From: Saccharopolyspora_D taberi
GTDB taxonomy: Bacteria > Actinomycetota > Actinomycetes > Mycobacteriales > Pseudonocardiaceae
Length of the DNA: 64,000 nucleotides
Direction of reading: 5' to 3'
Assembly (NCBI RefSeq): GCF_039534165.1
Contig: NZ_BAAAUX010000019.1
Coordinates: 553,218 to 617,217, forward strand
The translations under genes were made by a program, and so were the position numbers. The notes under the pieces were generated by a model, which saw nothing but the letters and a program-made list of their open reading frames with translations, made no database searches and was not told the DNA's origin. Within the stretch, counting starts at the first letter, position 1; each line of letters opens with the position of its first letter. Shown here piece by piece: positions 23,693-32,991 of the stretch.

Positions 23693-25792
23693 GTGTCCGT
23701 CACCGACGATCTTGCCCGCTTGACCACCAAGCGCCTCCCCGCAGACTGGACCGAGTTGGACCAGCGCGCCGTGGACACGGCTCGGGTCCTGGCCGCCGAC
23801 GCGGTCGAGAACTGCGGCAGCGGCCACCCAGGCACCGCGATGAGCCTGGCCCCCGCCGCCTACGCGCTGTTCCAGCGCGTCATGCGGCACGACCCCAACG
23901 ACGCCGAGTGGATCGGCCGCGACCGCTTCGTGCTGTCGGCGGGCCACTCGAGCCTCACGCTGTACGTCCAGCTGTTCCTGTCTGGCTACGGCCTGGAGCT
24001 GGACGACCTGAAGGCGCTGCGCAAGTGGGACTCGAAGACCCCGGGGCACCCCGAGTACGGCCACACCACGGGCGTCGAGACCACCACCGGCCCGCTCGGC
24101 CAGGGCCTGGCCACCGCGGTCGGCATGGCGATGGCCGCGCGCCGCGAGCGCGGGCTGTTCGACCCCGAGGCCGCGCCGGGTGAGAGCGTCTTCGACCACC
24201 ACGTGTACGTGATCGCCTCCGACGGCGACATCGAGGAGGGCGTGACCTCCGAGGCGTCCTCGCTGGCGGGCACCCAGCAGCTGGGCAACCTCACGGTGAT
24301 CTACGACGCCAACGAGATCTCCATCGAGGACGACACCCGCATCGCGCTGTCCGAGGACACCGCCAAGCGCTACGAGTCCTACGGCTGGCAGGTGCTCACC
24401 GTGCACGGCGGTGAGGACGTCGCCGGTCTGCTGGAGGCCATCGAGACCGCCAAGGCCGAGACCTCCCGCCCGACGCTGATCGTGCTGCGCACCGTGATCG
24501 GCTACCCGGCGCCGACCAAGATGAACACCGGCAAGGCCCACGGCGCCGCGCTGGGCGCCGAGGAGGTCGCCGGCGTCAAGAAGGCGCTGGGCTTCGACCC
24601 GGAGCAGTCCTTCGAGGTCGCCCCCGAGGTGCTGGAGCACGCCCGCAAGGCCGCCGAGCGGGGCCGGGCCGCGCACGCCGAGTGGCAGACCGCGTTCGAC
24701 GCGTGGGCCGCGGCCAACCCGGAGCGCAAGGCGCTGCTGGACCGGCTGAGCAAGCGCGAGCTGCCCGCGGGCTGGCACGAGAAGCTGCCGACCTACGAGG
24801 TGGGCGGCAAGGCCGTCGCCACCCGCAAGGCGTCCGGTGAGGTGCTGGCCGCGCTGGCCGACGTGCTGCCGGAGCTGTGGGGCGGTTCGGCCGACCTGGC
24901 CGAGAGCAACAACACCACGATGAAGGGCGTCGACTCGTTCGGCCCCACCGAGATCTCCACCGGCACGTGGACCGCGCAGCCCTACGGCCGCACGCTGCAC
25001 TTCGGCATCCGCGAGCACGCGATGGGCTCGATCCTCAACGGCATCGCGCTGCACGGCGGCACCCGCCCCTACGGCGGTACCTTCCTGATCTTCAGCGACT
25101 ACATGCGGCCCGCGGTGCGGCTCGCGGCGCTGATGAAGACCCCGGTCGTCTACGTGTGGACGCACGACTCGATCGGCCTCGGCGAGGACGGCCCGACCCA
25201 CCAGCCGATCGAGCAGCTGGCCTCGCTGCGCGCGATCCCCGGCCTGTCGGTGGTCCGCCCGGCCGACGCCAACGAGACCGCCGCGGCGTGGAAGGCGATC
25301 CTGGAGGACACCAGCGGCCCGGCCGGTCTGGCGCTGACCCGCCAGGGCGTGCCGACGCTGGAGGGCACCGACGCCGACGGCGTGGCCAAGGGCGGTTACG
25401 TGTTGGCCGAGGCCGCCTCGGGAACCCCGGAACTGGTGATCATCGCCACCGGCTCCGAGGTCGAGCTGGCCGTCGAGGCCCGGAAGGTCCTGGAGGCCGA
25501 CGGCGTTGCCACCCGCGTGGTCTCGATGCCGTGCGTGGAGTGGTTCGACGCGCAGGACGAGACCTACCGCGAGCAGGTGCTGCCCAGGGGCGTGCGCGCC
25601 CGGGTGGTCGTCGAGGCCGGTATCGCGCAGCCGTGGTACCGCTTCGCCCGCGACAACGGCGAGATCGTCTCGATCGAGCACTTCGGCGCCTCCGCGGACT
25701 ACAAGACCCTGTTCAAGGAGTTCGGCTTCACCGTCGACGCCGTGGTGGCGGCGGCGCGCAGGAGCCTGGACAACGCGCGCGGCGACGCGTGA
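23693..25792 (+). CDS. tkt: Transketolase
   Basis: 699 residues, normal length. The thiamine-diphosphate fold is evident: N-terminal GHPGTAMSLAPAAY, the GDG-type motif ASDGDIEEGVTSEASSLAG (about 176-194), and a pyrimidine domain with GIREHAMGSILNGIALHGG and THDSIGLGEDGPTHQPIEQ. It transfers two-carbon units in the pentose-phosphate pathway. GTG 23693 has GGAG eight bases upstream. First gene of the tkt-tal unit, 14 bases before tal. Confidence 0.97.
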   Translation: MSVTDDLARLTTKRLPADWTELDQRAVDTARVLAADAVENCGSGHPGTAMSLAPAAYALFQRVMRHDPNDAEWIGRDRFVLSAGHSSLTLYVQLFLSGYGLELDDLKALRKWDSKTPGHPEYGHTTGVETTTGPLGQGLATAVGMAMAARRERGLFDPEAAPGESVFDHHVYVIASDGDIEEGVTSEASSLAGTQQLGNLTVIYDANEISIEDDTRIALSEDTAKRYESYGWQVLTVHGGEDVAGLLEAIETAKAETSRPTLIVLRTVIGYPAPTKMNTGKAHGAALGAEEVAGVKKALGFDPEQSFEVAPEVLEHARKAAERGRAAHAEWQTAFDAWAAANPERKALLDRLSKRELPAGWHEKLPTYEVGGKAVATRKASGEVLAALADVLPELWGGSADLAESNNTTMKGVDSFGPTEISTGTWTAQPYGRTLHFGIREHAMGSILNGIALHGGTRPYGGTFLIFSDYMRPAVRLAALMKTPVVYVWTHDSIGLGEDGPTHQPIEQLASLRAIPGLSVVRPADANETAAAWKAILEDTSGPAGLALTRQGVPTLEGTDADGVAKGGYVLAEAASGTPELVIIATGSEVELAVEARKVLEADGVATRVVSMPCVEWFDAQDETYREQVLPRGVRARVVVEAGIAQPWYRFARDNGEIVSIEHFGASADYKTLFKEFGFTVDAVVAAARRSLDNARGDA

Positions 25793-25806
25793 GTGGAGGA
25801 AACCCA

Positions 25807-26907
25807 GTGACCACCAACAGCAAGCTCACCGCGCTGAGCGAGGCGGGCGTCTCCGTCTGGCTGGACGACCTGTCCCGCAAGCGGATCAACTCGGGCAACC
25901 TCGCCGAGCTGATCTCCGACTACGCGGTCGTGGGCGTCACCAGCAACCCGACCATCTTCGCCAAGGCGCTGTCCAACGCCGAGGACTACGACGAGCAGGT
26001 GCGCGAGCTGGCCGCCCGCGGCGCGAGCGTCGACGACGCCGTCCGCGAACTGACCACCCGCGACATCCGCGAGGCCGCGGACATCTTCCGCAACGTCTAC
26101 GAGGCCGGGCACGACGGCCGGGTGTCGCTGGAGGTCGACCCGCGGCTGGCGCACGACACCGAGCGCACCGTGGCCGAGGCCGTCGACCTGTGGAAGGCCG
26201 TGGACCGGCCGAACCTGATGGTCAAGATCCCGGCGACGGTCGAGGGCCTGCCCGCGATCACCCGGGTGCTGGCCGAGGGCATCAGCGTCAACGTCACGCT
26301 GATCTTCTCGGTGGACCGCTACCGCGACGTCATGGACGCCTACCTGGCCGGTCTGGAGCAGGCCAAGGCGAACGGGCACAACCTCGCCGAGATCGCCTCG
26401 GTCGCGTCGTTCTTCGTCTCCCGCGTGGACACCGAGATCGACAAGCGGCTGGAGTCGATCGAGGGCGGCCAGGACCTGCGGGGCAAGGCGGCCATCGCCA
26501 ACGCCCGGCTCGCCTACGCCGCCTACGAGGAGGTCTTCGCCTCCGAGCGCTTCAAGGCGCTGGCGGCCGACGGCGCCAAGGCGCAGCGCCCGCTGTGGGC
26601 CTCGACCGGGGTGAAGGACCCGTCGTACTCCGACACCCGCTACGTCGACGAGCTGGTCGCGCCGAACACGGTCAACACCATGCCGGAGGCGACCCTGTTC
26701 GCCACCGCCGACCACGCCGACGTCCGCGGCGACACCGTCTCGGGCGCCGGGGCCGAGTCGCAGCGGGTGTTCGACGAGCTGGCCGAGGCCGGCATCGACC
26801 TCGACGACGTGTTCGCGGTGCTGGAGAGCGAAGGCGTCGACAAGTTCGAGAAGTCCTGGGAAGAGCTGCTGCAGACGGTTCGCGAGCAGCTGGAACAGGC
26901 CAAGTAG
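25807..26907 (+). CDS. tal: Transaldolase
   Basis: 366 residues, the long actinobacterial transaldolase type. VGVTSNPTIFAKAL near the N-terminus and the Schiff-base lysine in LMVKIPATVEGLPA (Lys about 140) are conserved. GTG 25807 follows GGAGGA with 6-base spacing. Only 14 bp after tkt, so in the same operon; a 36-bp palindrome right after the stop probably ends most transcripts. Confidence 0.96.
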   Translation: MTTNSKLTALSEAGVSVWLDDLSRKRINSGNLAELISDYAVVGVTSNPTIFAKALSNAEDYDEQVRELAARGASVDDAVRELTTRDIREAADIFRNVYEAGHDGRVSLEVDPRLAHDTERTVAEAVDLWKAVDRPNLMVKIPATVEGLPAITRVLAEGISVNVTLIFSVDRYRDVMDAYLAGLEQAKANGHNLAEIASVASFFVSRVDTEIDKRLESIEGGQDLRGKAAIANARLAYAAYEEVFASERFKALAADGAKAQRPLWASTGVKDPSYSDTRYVDELVAPNTVNTMPEATLFATADHADVRGDTVSGAGAESQRVFDELAEAGIDLDDVFAVLESEGVDKFEKSWEELLQTVREQLEQAK

Positions 26908-26915
26908 GTGGGAAG

Positions 26916-26951
26916 CGGGAAGTGCCGGTCGGATCCGACCGGCACTTCCCG
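26916..26951. terminator. 36-bp perfect palindrome after tal
   Basis: Each 18-base half is the exact reverse complement of the other (centre between 26933 and 26934), 8 bp after the tal stop. As RNA it forms a very stable stem with a small terminal loop. There is no U-tract, so it is an I-shaped actinobacterial terminator or an RNA stability element. Confidence 0.8.
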
Positions 26952-27163
26952 TTCGTCCGGCGCGGCTGGTCCTTCCCGATATGGCTCCGCCGTGCCGGAT
27001 CAAGCAGACTGTGGGCGCGCCGCCGGTGTCGCGCCCGCCGCAACGCCGAGGACGCTGGAAGGGTCCGTCCGGGCCCTTCCGGCCGATGGCCGCTCACGAC
27101 CACCGGCCGGTGCGCACCTTGGTTCCAACCCACGCTTCCAAGATCGAGCGCTGAAGGAATTGC
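26952..27163. other. Leader region of pgi
   Basis: 212 bp without a gene. It contains a second hairpin (10-bp arms with one G-U pair, 27057-27066 and 27071-27080) and a 12-bp palindrome CACCGGCCGGTG further on. A long structured leader for pgi is possible. No promoter could be assigned. Confidence 0.4.
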
Positions 27164-28825
27164 ATGGCGACCGAAACTTCTGTCGAGATCTCCGACGAGG
27201 CGCTGGCGGCCGAGGCCCGACCACTGGTCGAGCGGCTGGTCACCGACGCGGTGGCAAGCGGGCTGGCCGCCCAGGACGCGACCCTGTGGGGCCCCGACGC
27301 CGAGAGCGAGGCGTCGATCCGGCTGTCCTGGACCACCCTGCACGAAACCTCCCGGCCGCTGCTGGCCGAGATCGACGCGCTGCGTGCGGAACTGCACGCC
27401 GACGGCCTGGACCGGATCGTGCTCGCGGGCATGGGCGGTTCCTCGCTGGCTCCCGAGGTGATCACGGCGACCGCCGGGGTGCCGCTGACCGTGCTGGACA
27501 CCACCGATCCCGGGCAGGTCGCCGACGCGCTGTCCGGTGACCTGGAGCGGACCGTGCTGGTGGTGTCGTCGAAGTCGGGCACCACCGTGGAGACCGACAG
27601 CCACCGCCGGATCTTCGAGCGCGCGTTCGCCGCGAACGGAATCGATCCTGTGACCCGCATCATCGTGGTCACCGACCCGGGCTCGCCGATGGAGCAGGCG
27701 GCGAAGCAGGCCGGGTACCGCAAGGTGTTCACCGCCGACCCGCACGTCGGTGGCCGCTACTCCGCGCTGACCGCGTTCGGCCTGGTGCCCGCCGGGCTGG
27801 CAGGCGCGGACGTCGCGACGCTGCTCGACGACGCGGCCGCCGCGTTCGCCGAGGTACGCGCGGACTCCGCCGACAACCCGGCGCTGCGGCTCGCGGCCGG
27901 ACTGGCCGCCGCGCACGACAAGGGCGCCGAGAAGGTCGTGTTCGCCGACACCGGCTCGGGCATCAAGGGCTTCCCGGACTGGGTCGAGCAGCTGATCGCC
28001 GAGTCCACCGGCAAGAACGGCACCGGCCTGCTGCCGGTGGCCGCCGAGAACACCAGGGCACCCGGGTTCGCCGACGCGGGCGCGGACGCGACGACGGTGG
28101 CGATCGGCCCGGCCCAGGACGGTGCGCGGATCGGCACCAGCGGTCCGCTCGGCGGCCAGTTCCTGCTGTGGGAGTTCGCGACCGCGATCGCGGGCAGGCT
28201 GCTGGGCATCAACCCGTTCGACCAGCCCGACGTCGAGGCCGCGAAGAAGGCCGCGCGCGAGCTGCTGGACACCGCGGGCGGCGGCCCCGCCGTCACCCCG
28301 GCGACGGTAGACGGCTCGATCGAGGTGCACGCCTCCGACGGCTGGCTGTCGGCCGGCGTGGGCACCGTCGCCGAGGCGCTGCGGGCGTTCCTGGCGACCG
28401 CGCCGCGCGCGGGCTACCTGTCGATCCAGGCGTACCTGGACCGGCTCGACGACGCGTCGGCGGCGGTGCTGCGGCCGGAGCTGGCGCGCCGCACCGGCCT
28501 GCAGACCACGTTCGGCTGGGGTCCGCGGTTCCTGCACTCCACCGGGCAGTACCACAAGGGCGGCCACCAGAACGGGATCTTCCTGCAGATCACCGGTGCC
28601 GCCGAGGAGGACCTGGCGGTCCCCGACCGGCCGTACACGCTGGGCGAGCTCCAGCGCGCCCAGGCGCTGGGCGACGGCCAGGTGCTGGCCGAGCACAACC
28701 GGCCGGTGCTGCGACTGCACCTCAACGACCGGGCCGCGGGCCTGGTCGAACTGGTGAAGGCCATCGAGGGCCTGCACCAGGACCACGCCCACGAGGACAA
28801 GGCCGCACAGGAGGACAAGGCGTGA
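27164..28825 (+). CDS. pgi: Glucose-6-phosphate isomerase
   Basis: 553 residues, the divergent actinobacterial Pgi usually found beside zwf. SIS domains are visible: VLAGMGGSSLAPEV (about 86-99), VVSSKSGTTVETDSH, and later GFPDWVEQLIAESTGK and TGQYHKGGHQNGIF. It interconverts glucose-6- and fructose-6-phosphate and so returns carbon to the oxidative branch. ATG 27164 follows GAAGGA. Its stop overlaps the zwf start as GTGA. Confidence 0.94.
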   Translation: MATETSVEISDEALAAEARPLVERLVTDAVASGLAAQDATLWGPDAESEASIRLSWTTLHETSRPLLAEIDALRAELHADGLDRIVLAGMGGSSLAPEVITATAGVPLTVLDTTDPGQVADALSGDLERTVLVVSSKSGTTVETDSHRRIFERAFAANGIDPVTRIIVVTDPGSPMEQAAKQAGYRKVFTADPHVGGRYSALTAFGLVPAGLAGADVATLLDDAAAAFAEVRADSADNPALRLAAGLAAAHDKGAEKVVFADTGSGIKGFPDWVEQLIAESTGKNGTGLLPVAAENTRAPGFADAGADATTVAIGPAQDGARIGTSGPLGGQFLLWEFATAIAGRLLGINPFDQPDVEAAKKAARELLDTAGGGPAVTPATVDGSIEVHASDGWLSAGVGTVAEALRAFLATAPRAGYLSIQAYLDRLDDASAAVLRPELARRTGLQTTFGWGPRFLHSTGQYHKGGHQNGIFLQITGAAEEDLAVPDRPYTLGELQRAQALGDGQVLAEHNRPVLRLHLNDRAAGLVELVKAIEGLHQDHAHEDKAAQEDKA

Positions 28826-30357
28826 GTTCCAGCGCGCAATGGCAGAACCCGCTGCGGGATCCGCGGGACAAGCGGCTGCCGCGCATCGCCGGGCCGTCCG
28901 GTCTGACGATCTTCGGGGTGACCGGGGACCTGTCCCGCAAGAAGCTGATGCCGGCGATCTACGACCTGGCCAACCGCGGGCTGCTGCCGCCGGGCTTCGC
29001 GCTCACCGGGTTCGCCCGCCGCGACTGGGCCGACCAGGACTTCGGCCAGGTCGTCTACGAGGCGGTCAAGGAGCACGCCCGCACCCCGTTCCACCAGACC
29101 GTGTGGGACCGGCTGGCCGAGGGCTTCCGGTTCGTGCCCGGCTCGTTCGACGACCCGGCGGCATTCGACCGGCTCGCCGATACCGTCAAGCACCTCGACG
29201 CCGAGCGCGGCACCGGTGGCAACCACGCGTTCTACCTGTCGGTGCCGCCGTCGGCGTTCCCGACCGTGCTCAAGCAGCTGTCCCGGTCCGGGCTGACCGA
29301 GCAGACCCCCGACACCTGGCGGCGGGTCGTGATCGAGAAGCCGTTCGGCCACGACCTGGCCAGTGCCCAGGAGCTGAACCGGATCGTCAACGAGGTCTTC
29401 CCCGAGGACTCGGTGTTCCGCATCGACCACTACCTCGGCAAGGAGACGGTGCAGAACATCCTGGCGCTGCGCTTCGCCAACCAGCTGTTCGAGCCGATCT
29501 GGAACGCCCACTACGTCGACCACGTGCAGATCACGATGGCGGAGGACATCGGGCTGGGCGGCCGGGCCGGCTACTACGACGGCATCGGCGCGGCGCGCGA
29601 CGTCATCCAGAACCACCTGCTGCAGCTGATGGCGCTGACCGCGATGGAGGAGCCGGTCTCGTTCTCCCCGCAGGACCTGCGGGCGGAGAAGCTGAAGGTG
29701 CTCTCGGCGACCAAGCCGGTCGGCCCGTTCGACCAGACCGCCGCGCGCGGCCAGTACGCGGGCGGCTGGCAGGGCGGTTCGCTGGTGCCCGGCCTGCACG
29801 AGGAGGGCGGTTTCGCCGCCGACTCCACCACCGAGACCTACGCCGCGATCACCCTGGAAGTGGAGAGCAGGCGCTGGGCGGGTGTGCCGTTCTACCTGCG
29901 CACCGGCAAGCGGCTGGGCCGCCGGGTCACCGAGATCGCGGTGGTGTTCAAGCGCGCGCCGCACCTGCCCTTCGACGCCACCATGACCGAGGAGCTGGGG
30001 CAGAACGCGCTGGTGATCCGGGTGCAGCCGGACGAGGGCGTGACGATGCGGTTCGGTTCGAAGGTGCCGGGGACCTCGATGGAGGTCCGCGACGTGACCA
30101 TGGACTTCGGTTACGGGCACGCCTTCACCGAGTCCTCGCCGGAGGCCTACGAGCGGCTCATCCTCGACGTGCTGCTGGGCGAGCCGTCGCTGTTCCCGGT
30201 CAACGAAGAAGTAGAGCAGTCCTGGAAGATCCTCGACCCGGTGCTGGACTACTGGGCGTCCCACGGGAAGCCGGAGTCCTACAAGGCCGGGACCTGGGGT
30301 CCGCCGTCGGCGGACGCCATGATGGCCCGCACCGGCCGCGTCTGGAGGCGACCGTGA
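28822..30357 (+). CDS. zwf: Glucose-6-phosphate 1-dehydrogenase
   Basis: 511 residues. NADP-binding GVTGDLSRKK at 32-41 and active site RIDHYLGKE at 200-208. First step of the oxidative pentose-phosphate pathway. GTG 28822 is coupled to the pgi stop and the zwf stop is coupled to opcA, both through GTGA overlaps. OpcA, its allosteric partner, is encoded next. Confidence 0.97.
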   Translation: MSSSAQWQNPLRDPRDKRLPRIAGPSGLTIFGVTGDLSRKKLMPAIYDLANRGLLPPGFALTGFARRDWADQDFGQVVYEAVKEHARTPFHQTVWDRLAEGFRFVPGSFDDPAAFDRLADTVKHLDAERGTGGNHAFYLSVPPSAFPTVLKQLSRSGLTEQTPDTWRRVVIEKPFGHDLASAQELNRIVNEVFPEDSVFRIDHYLGKETVQNILALRFANQLFEPIWNAHYVDHVQITMAEDIGLGGRAGYYDGIGAARDVIQNHLLQLMALTAMEEPVSFSPQDLRAEKLKVLSATKPVGPFDQTAARGQYAGGWQGGSLVPGLHEEGGFAADSTTETYAAITLEVESRRWAGVPFYLRTGKRLGRRVTEIAVVFKRAPHLPFDATMTEELGQNALVIRVQPDEGVTMRFGSKVPGTSMEVRDVTMDFGYGHAFTESSPEAYERLILDVLLGEPSLFPVNEEVEQSWKILDPVLDYWASHGKPESYKAGTWGPPSADAMMARTGRVWRRP

Positions 30358-31301
30358 TCATCGACCTGCCCTCGACCACCACCTCGAAGGTCAACAAGAA
30401 GCTGGTCGAGCTGCGCGAGACCGGCGGCGCGGTCGCGCTGGGCCGGGTGCTGACGCTGGTGATCGTCACCGGTGACGGCACCGAGGTGGAGAAGGCCATC
30501 CAGGCCGCCAACGACGCCAGCCGGGAGCACCCGGCGCGGGTGATCGTGGTGGCGCGCGGCGCCAAGGACGCCGCGGCCCGGCTGGACGCCCAGATCCGCG
30601 TCGGCGGGGACGCGGGCGCGTCGGAGGTCATCGTGCTGCGGCTCTACGGCGCGCTGGCCGACGAGGGCGCCGGGTCCGTGGTGCCGCTGCTGCTGCCGGA
30701 CGCGCCGGTGGTGGCGTGGTGGCCGACCGACGCGCCGGAGTCCCCGGCCAAGGACCCGATCGGCGCGCTGTCGCACCGCCGGATCACCGACGCCGCGGCC
30801 GAGGCGGACCCGATCGGCGCCCTGCAGGGCCGGATCCGCTCCTATGTGGACGGTGACACCGACCTGGCGTGGACCCGGCTGACGTCCTGGCGCGCGGTGC
30901 TGGCCGCGGCGCTGGACCTGCCGCCGTTCGAGCCGGTGACCGCGGCGACGGTGACCGGTGCGGCGGACTCGCCGTCGACCGACCTGCTGGCGGCCTGGCT
31001 GGCCGGCTACCTGCAGATCCCGGTGCGGCGGGTGGAGCACCCGCGCGGGCCGGGCATCGTCTCGGCGGTGCTGGAGCGGCCGTCGGGCAACGTCGAGATC
31101 GTCCGCCCGGACGGCAAGGTCGGGTCGCTGACCCAGCCGGGCCAGCCGGACCGGCGGGTGGCGTTGCAGCGGCGCGAGGTCCGCGACTGCCTGTCCGAGG
31201 AGCTGCGGCGGCTGGACCCGGACGAGATCTACGAGGCCACCCTGCAGGGCCTGACCATGATCACCCGGGACGGCGAGGAGCAGGCGGAGGAGGACCGATG
31301 A
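30354..31301 (+). CDS. opcA: OpcA, glucose-6-phosphate dehydrogenase assembly protein
   Basis: 315 residues. OpcA/G6PD-assembly family: WWPTDAPESPAKDPIGALSHRRITDAA and the TDLAWTRLTSWR motif are diagnostic. In actinobacteria and cyanobacteria OpcA is needed for full Zwf activity and redox response. Start GTG 30354 overlaps the zwf stop. The very acidic end (EEQAEEDR) carries, in the DNA, the strong GGAGGAGG that serves the next ORF. Confidence 0.95.
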   Translation: MIIDLPSTTTSKVNKKLVELRETGGAVALGRVLTLVIVTGDGTEVEKAIQAANDASREHPARVIVVARGAKDAAARLDAQIRVGGDAGASEVIVLRLYGALADEGAGSVVPLLLPDAPVVAWWPTDAPESPAKDPIGALSHRRITDAAAEADPIGALQGRIRSYVDGDTDLAWTRLTSWRAVLAAALDLPPFEPVTAATVTGAADSPSTDLLAAWLAGYLQIPVRRVEHPRGPGIVSAVLERPSGNVEIVRPDGKVGSLTQPGQPDRRVALQRREVRDCLSEELRRLDPDEIYEATLQGLTMITRDGEEQAEEDR

Positions 31302-31381
31302 GCCACGCTTTCCTCCTGGCTCATCGAAGCCGACCGGGCGCGGGTGTCCCGCAAGACACCGAGGAAGGACAGGAGTCGTGA
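31298..31381 (+). CDS. Candidate 27-residue coupling ORF between opcA and pgl
   Basis: ATG 31298 overlaps the opcA stop as ATGA, with GGAGGAGG 5 bases before it. The TGA at 31379-31381 overlaps the pgl GTG as GTGA. The peptide starts MSHAFLL and ends EEGQES. The exact fit between both neighbours suggests it is translated, as coupler or true microprotein. Its sequence matches no family I know. Confidence 0.45.
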   Translation: MSHAFLLAHRSRPGAGVPQDTEEGQES

Positions 31382-32136
31382 CCGCACCCCAGGTCGTCGT
31401 GCACAGCGGCGGCGACGTGCTCGCCGCCGCTGCCGCCGCCCGGCTGATCACCACGATCGTCGACGCGCAGCACGCGCGCGAGATCGCCTCGGTGGTGCTC
31501 ACCGGCGGCCGGACCGGGATCGGCGTGCTGGAGCAGGTCCGCCTCTCCCCCGCCCGCGACGCGGTGGACTGGAGCCGGGTGGAGCTGTACTGGGGCGACG
31601 AGCGGTTCCTGCCCGACGGAGACCCGGAGCGCAACGAGACTCAGGCCCGCACGGCGCTGCTCGACCACGTCGGCATCGACCCGTCGCGGGTGCACCCGAT
31701 GATGCCGTCGGACGGCAAGTTCGGCGACGACGCCGACGCCGCGGCAGCGCACTACGCGGAGCTGCTGGCGACCGAGGCGGACGCGGCGACCGACGTCCCG
31801 GTGCCCGCGTTCGACGTGCTCATGCTCGGCGTCGGCGAGGAGGGCCACACGGCTTCGCTGTTCCCGGACACGCCGTACGTGCGCGAGTCCGAGCGGATGG
31901 TCGTGGGCGTGCACGACTGCCCGAAGCCGCCGCCGACGCGGATTTCGCTGACGCTGCCCGCGATCCGGGCCGCGCGCGAGGTCTGGCTGATGACCACCGG
32001 TGCGGCGAAGGCCGAGCCGGTGGCCGGCGCGCTCGGCGGAGCCGACGCGGTCGACATCCCGGCGGCGGGCGCGCACGGACGCGCGCGGACGCTGTGGCTG
32101 CTCGATTCCGCGGCCGCGGCGGGGGTTTCCGCTTAG
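31378..32136 (+). CDS. pgl: 6-phosphogluconolactonase
   Basis: 252 residues, DevB/Pgl type. The conserved WGDERFLPDGDPERNETQAR, GVGEEGHTASLFPD and KPPPTRISLTLPAI segments are present. It hydrolyses 6-phosphogluconolactone from Zwf. Last gene of pgi-zwf-opcA-pgl. GTG 31378 overlaps the stop of the 27-residue ORF; its own upstream AGGAG is only two bases away, which also favours coupling. Confidence 0.95.
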   Translation: MTAPQVVVHSGGDVLAAAAAARLITTIVDAQHAREIASVVLTGGRTGIGVLEQVRLSPARDAVDWSRVELYWGDERFLPDGDPERNETQARTALLDHVGIDPSRVHPMMPSDGKFGDDADAAAAHYAELLATEADAATDVPVPAFDVLMLGVGEEGHTASLFPDTPYVRESERMVVGVHDCPKPPPTRISLTLPAIRAAREVWLMTTGAAKAEPVAGALGGADAVDIPAAGAHGRARTLWLLDSAAAAGVSA

Positions 32137-32156
32137 CTGCCGGCTTTGCGACGGCC

Positions 32157-32181
32157 NNNNNNNNNNNNNNNNNNNNNNNNN
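32157..32181. other. Run of 25 N (assembly gap)
   Basis: The gap lies between convergent genes. Its flanks, GCGACGGCC on the left and GGCCCGTCG on the right, are near reverse complements, so the missing bases are probably the tip of a hairpin terminator that stalled sequencing. True length is unknown. Confidence 0.95.
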
Positions 32182-32191
32182 GGCCCGTCGT

Positions 32192-32941
32192 TCATCCGGT
32201 GCTACCGGTCCACAGCTGCGCCTGGCGCCGCAGGCGCGTCGGACCGGTGACCTCGGCGAACAGGCGGGCGCGGAACTCCTCGCGGCGATCCGCCGGTAGG
32301 TCTTCGAAGTACGCGAGCGATCCGTGGGTCAACCCCCACTCCCACAGCACCTCCGCGCCAGCCACGGGGAGGTCGACGGTCAGCGTCACCGCTTCGACAC
32401 CGGCGAATCCGGCGCCGGTGAACGCGGCACGGGCGTCCAGCGGTCTTCCCATTCCGCCGCCAGGTGGCAGGTACCGGCCGAACTCGGCGAACAGTTCCGG
32501 GAGCGGATCGGTCGCGGGGTCGGGGCCGCCCGGGACGGTGAAGGCGAATACCCCGCCCGGCACGAGGATTCGCCGCACCTCGTCGAACACGACGGCCGGG
32601 TCGGCGAACAGGTGCATGGCGAAACCCGAGACCACCACGTCGAAGGAGCCGTCCGGGAAGCCGAGCCGGTGGGCGTCCATCACGTGTCCCGCGACGGCCG
32701 GGTGGTCGGCCCGCAACCGCGCGACCATGTTGGCGGCGGCGTCGACGGCGGTCACCCGGCAGCCGCGGGCCAGCGCCTCGGCAGCGACGGCCCCGCGCCC
32801 GGCGGCGAGATCGAGCACCCGCGCACCCGCGGTGAAGCCGAGGGAGTCGGCCAGTTCGCCCGCGAAGGCGGCGAAGAACGGGATCACCTCGTCGTAGCGG
32901 TCCGCGACCCGGTCGAAGACCTCGATTCCCCTTGCTGTCAC
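32192..32941 (-). CDS. Class I SAM-dependent methyltransferase
   Basis: 249 residues. Motif I VLDLAAGRGAVAAEAL (about 41-56), acidic VTAVDAAANM, motif II region FDVVVSGFAMHLF and LVPGGVFAFTVPG. Resembles UbiE/COQ5-type and small-molecule methyltransferases. Start GTG 32941 gives TARGIEVFDRVADRYDEVIPFF, the usual family opening; a longer upstream frame runs into the TetR gene. The substrate is unknown. First gene of the accessory stretch between pgl and secG. Confidence 0.85.
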   Translation of the reverse strand: MTARGIEVFDRVADRYDEVIPFFAAFAGELADSLGFTAGARVLDLAAGRGAVAAEALARGCRVTAVDAAANMVARLRADHPAVAGHVMDAHRLGFPDGSFDVVVSGFAMHLFADPAVVFDEVRRILVPGGVFAFTVPGGPDPATDPLPELFAEFGRYLPPGGGMGRPLDARAAFTGAGFAGVEAVTLTVDLPVAGAEVLWEWGLTHGSLAYFEDLPADRREEFRARLFAEVTGPTRLRRQAQLWTGSTG

Positions 32942-32991
32942 GGCAGGATCGTGCCGCGTCCGCCACCCCCGCGTCACCTGACTTCTTCCGG

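Noticed and set aside
27094..27732. Ser-rich minus-strand ORF opposite pgi
   Set aside because: Antisense shadow typical of high-GC genes; pgi has complete family motifs on the plus strand.
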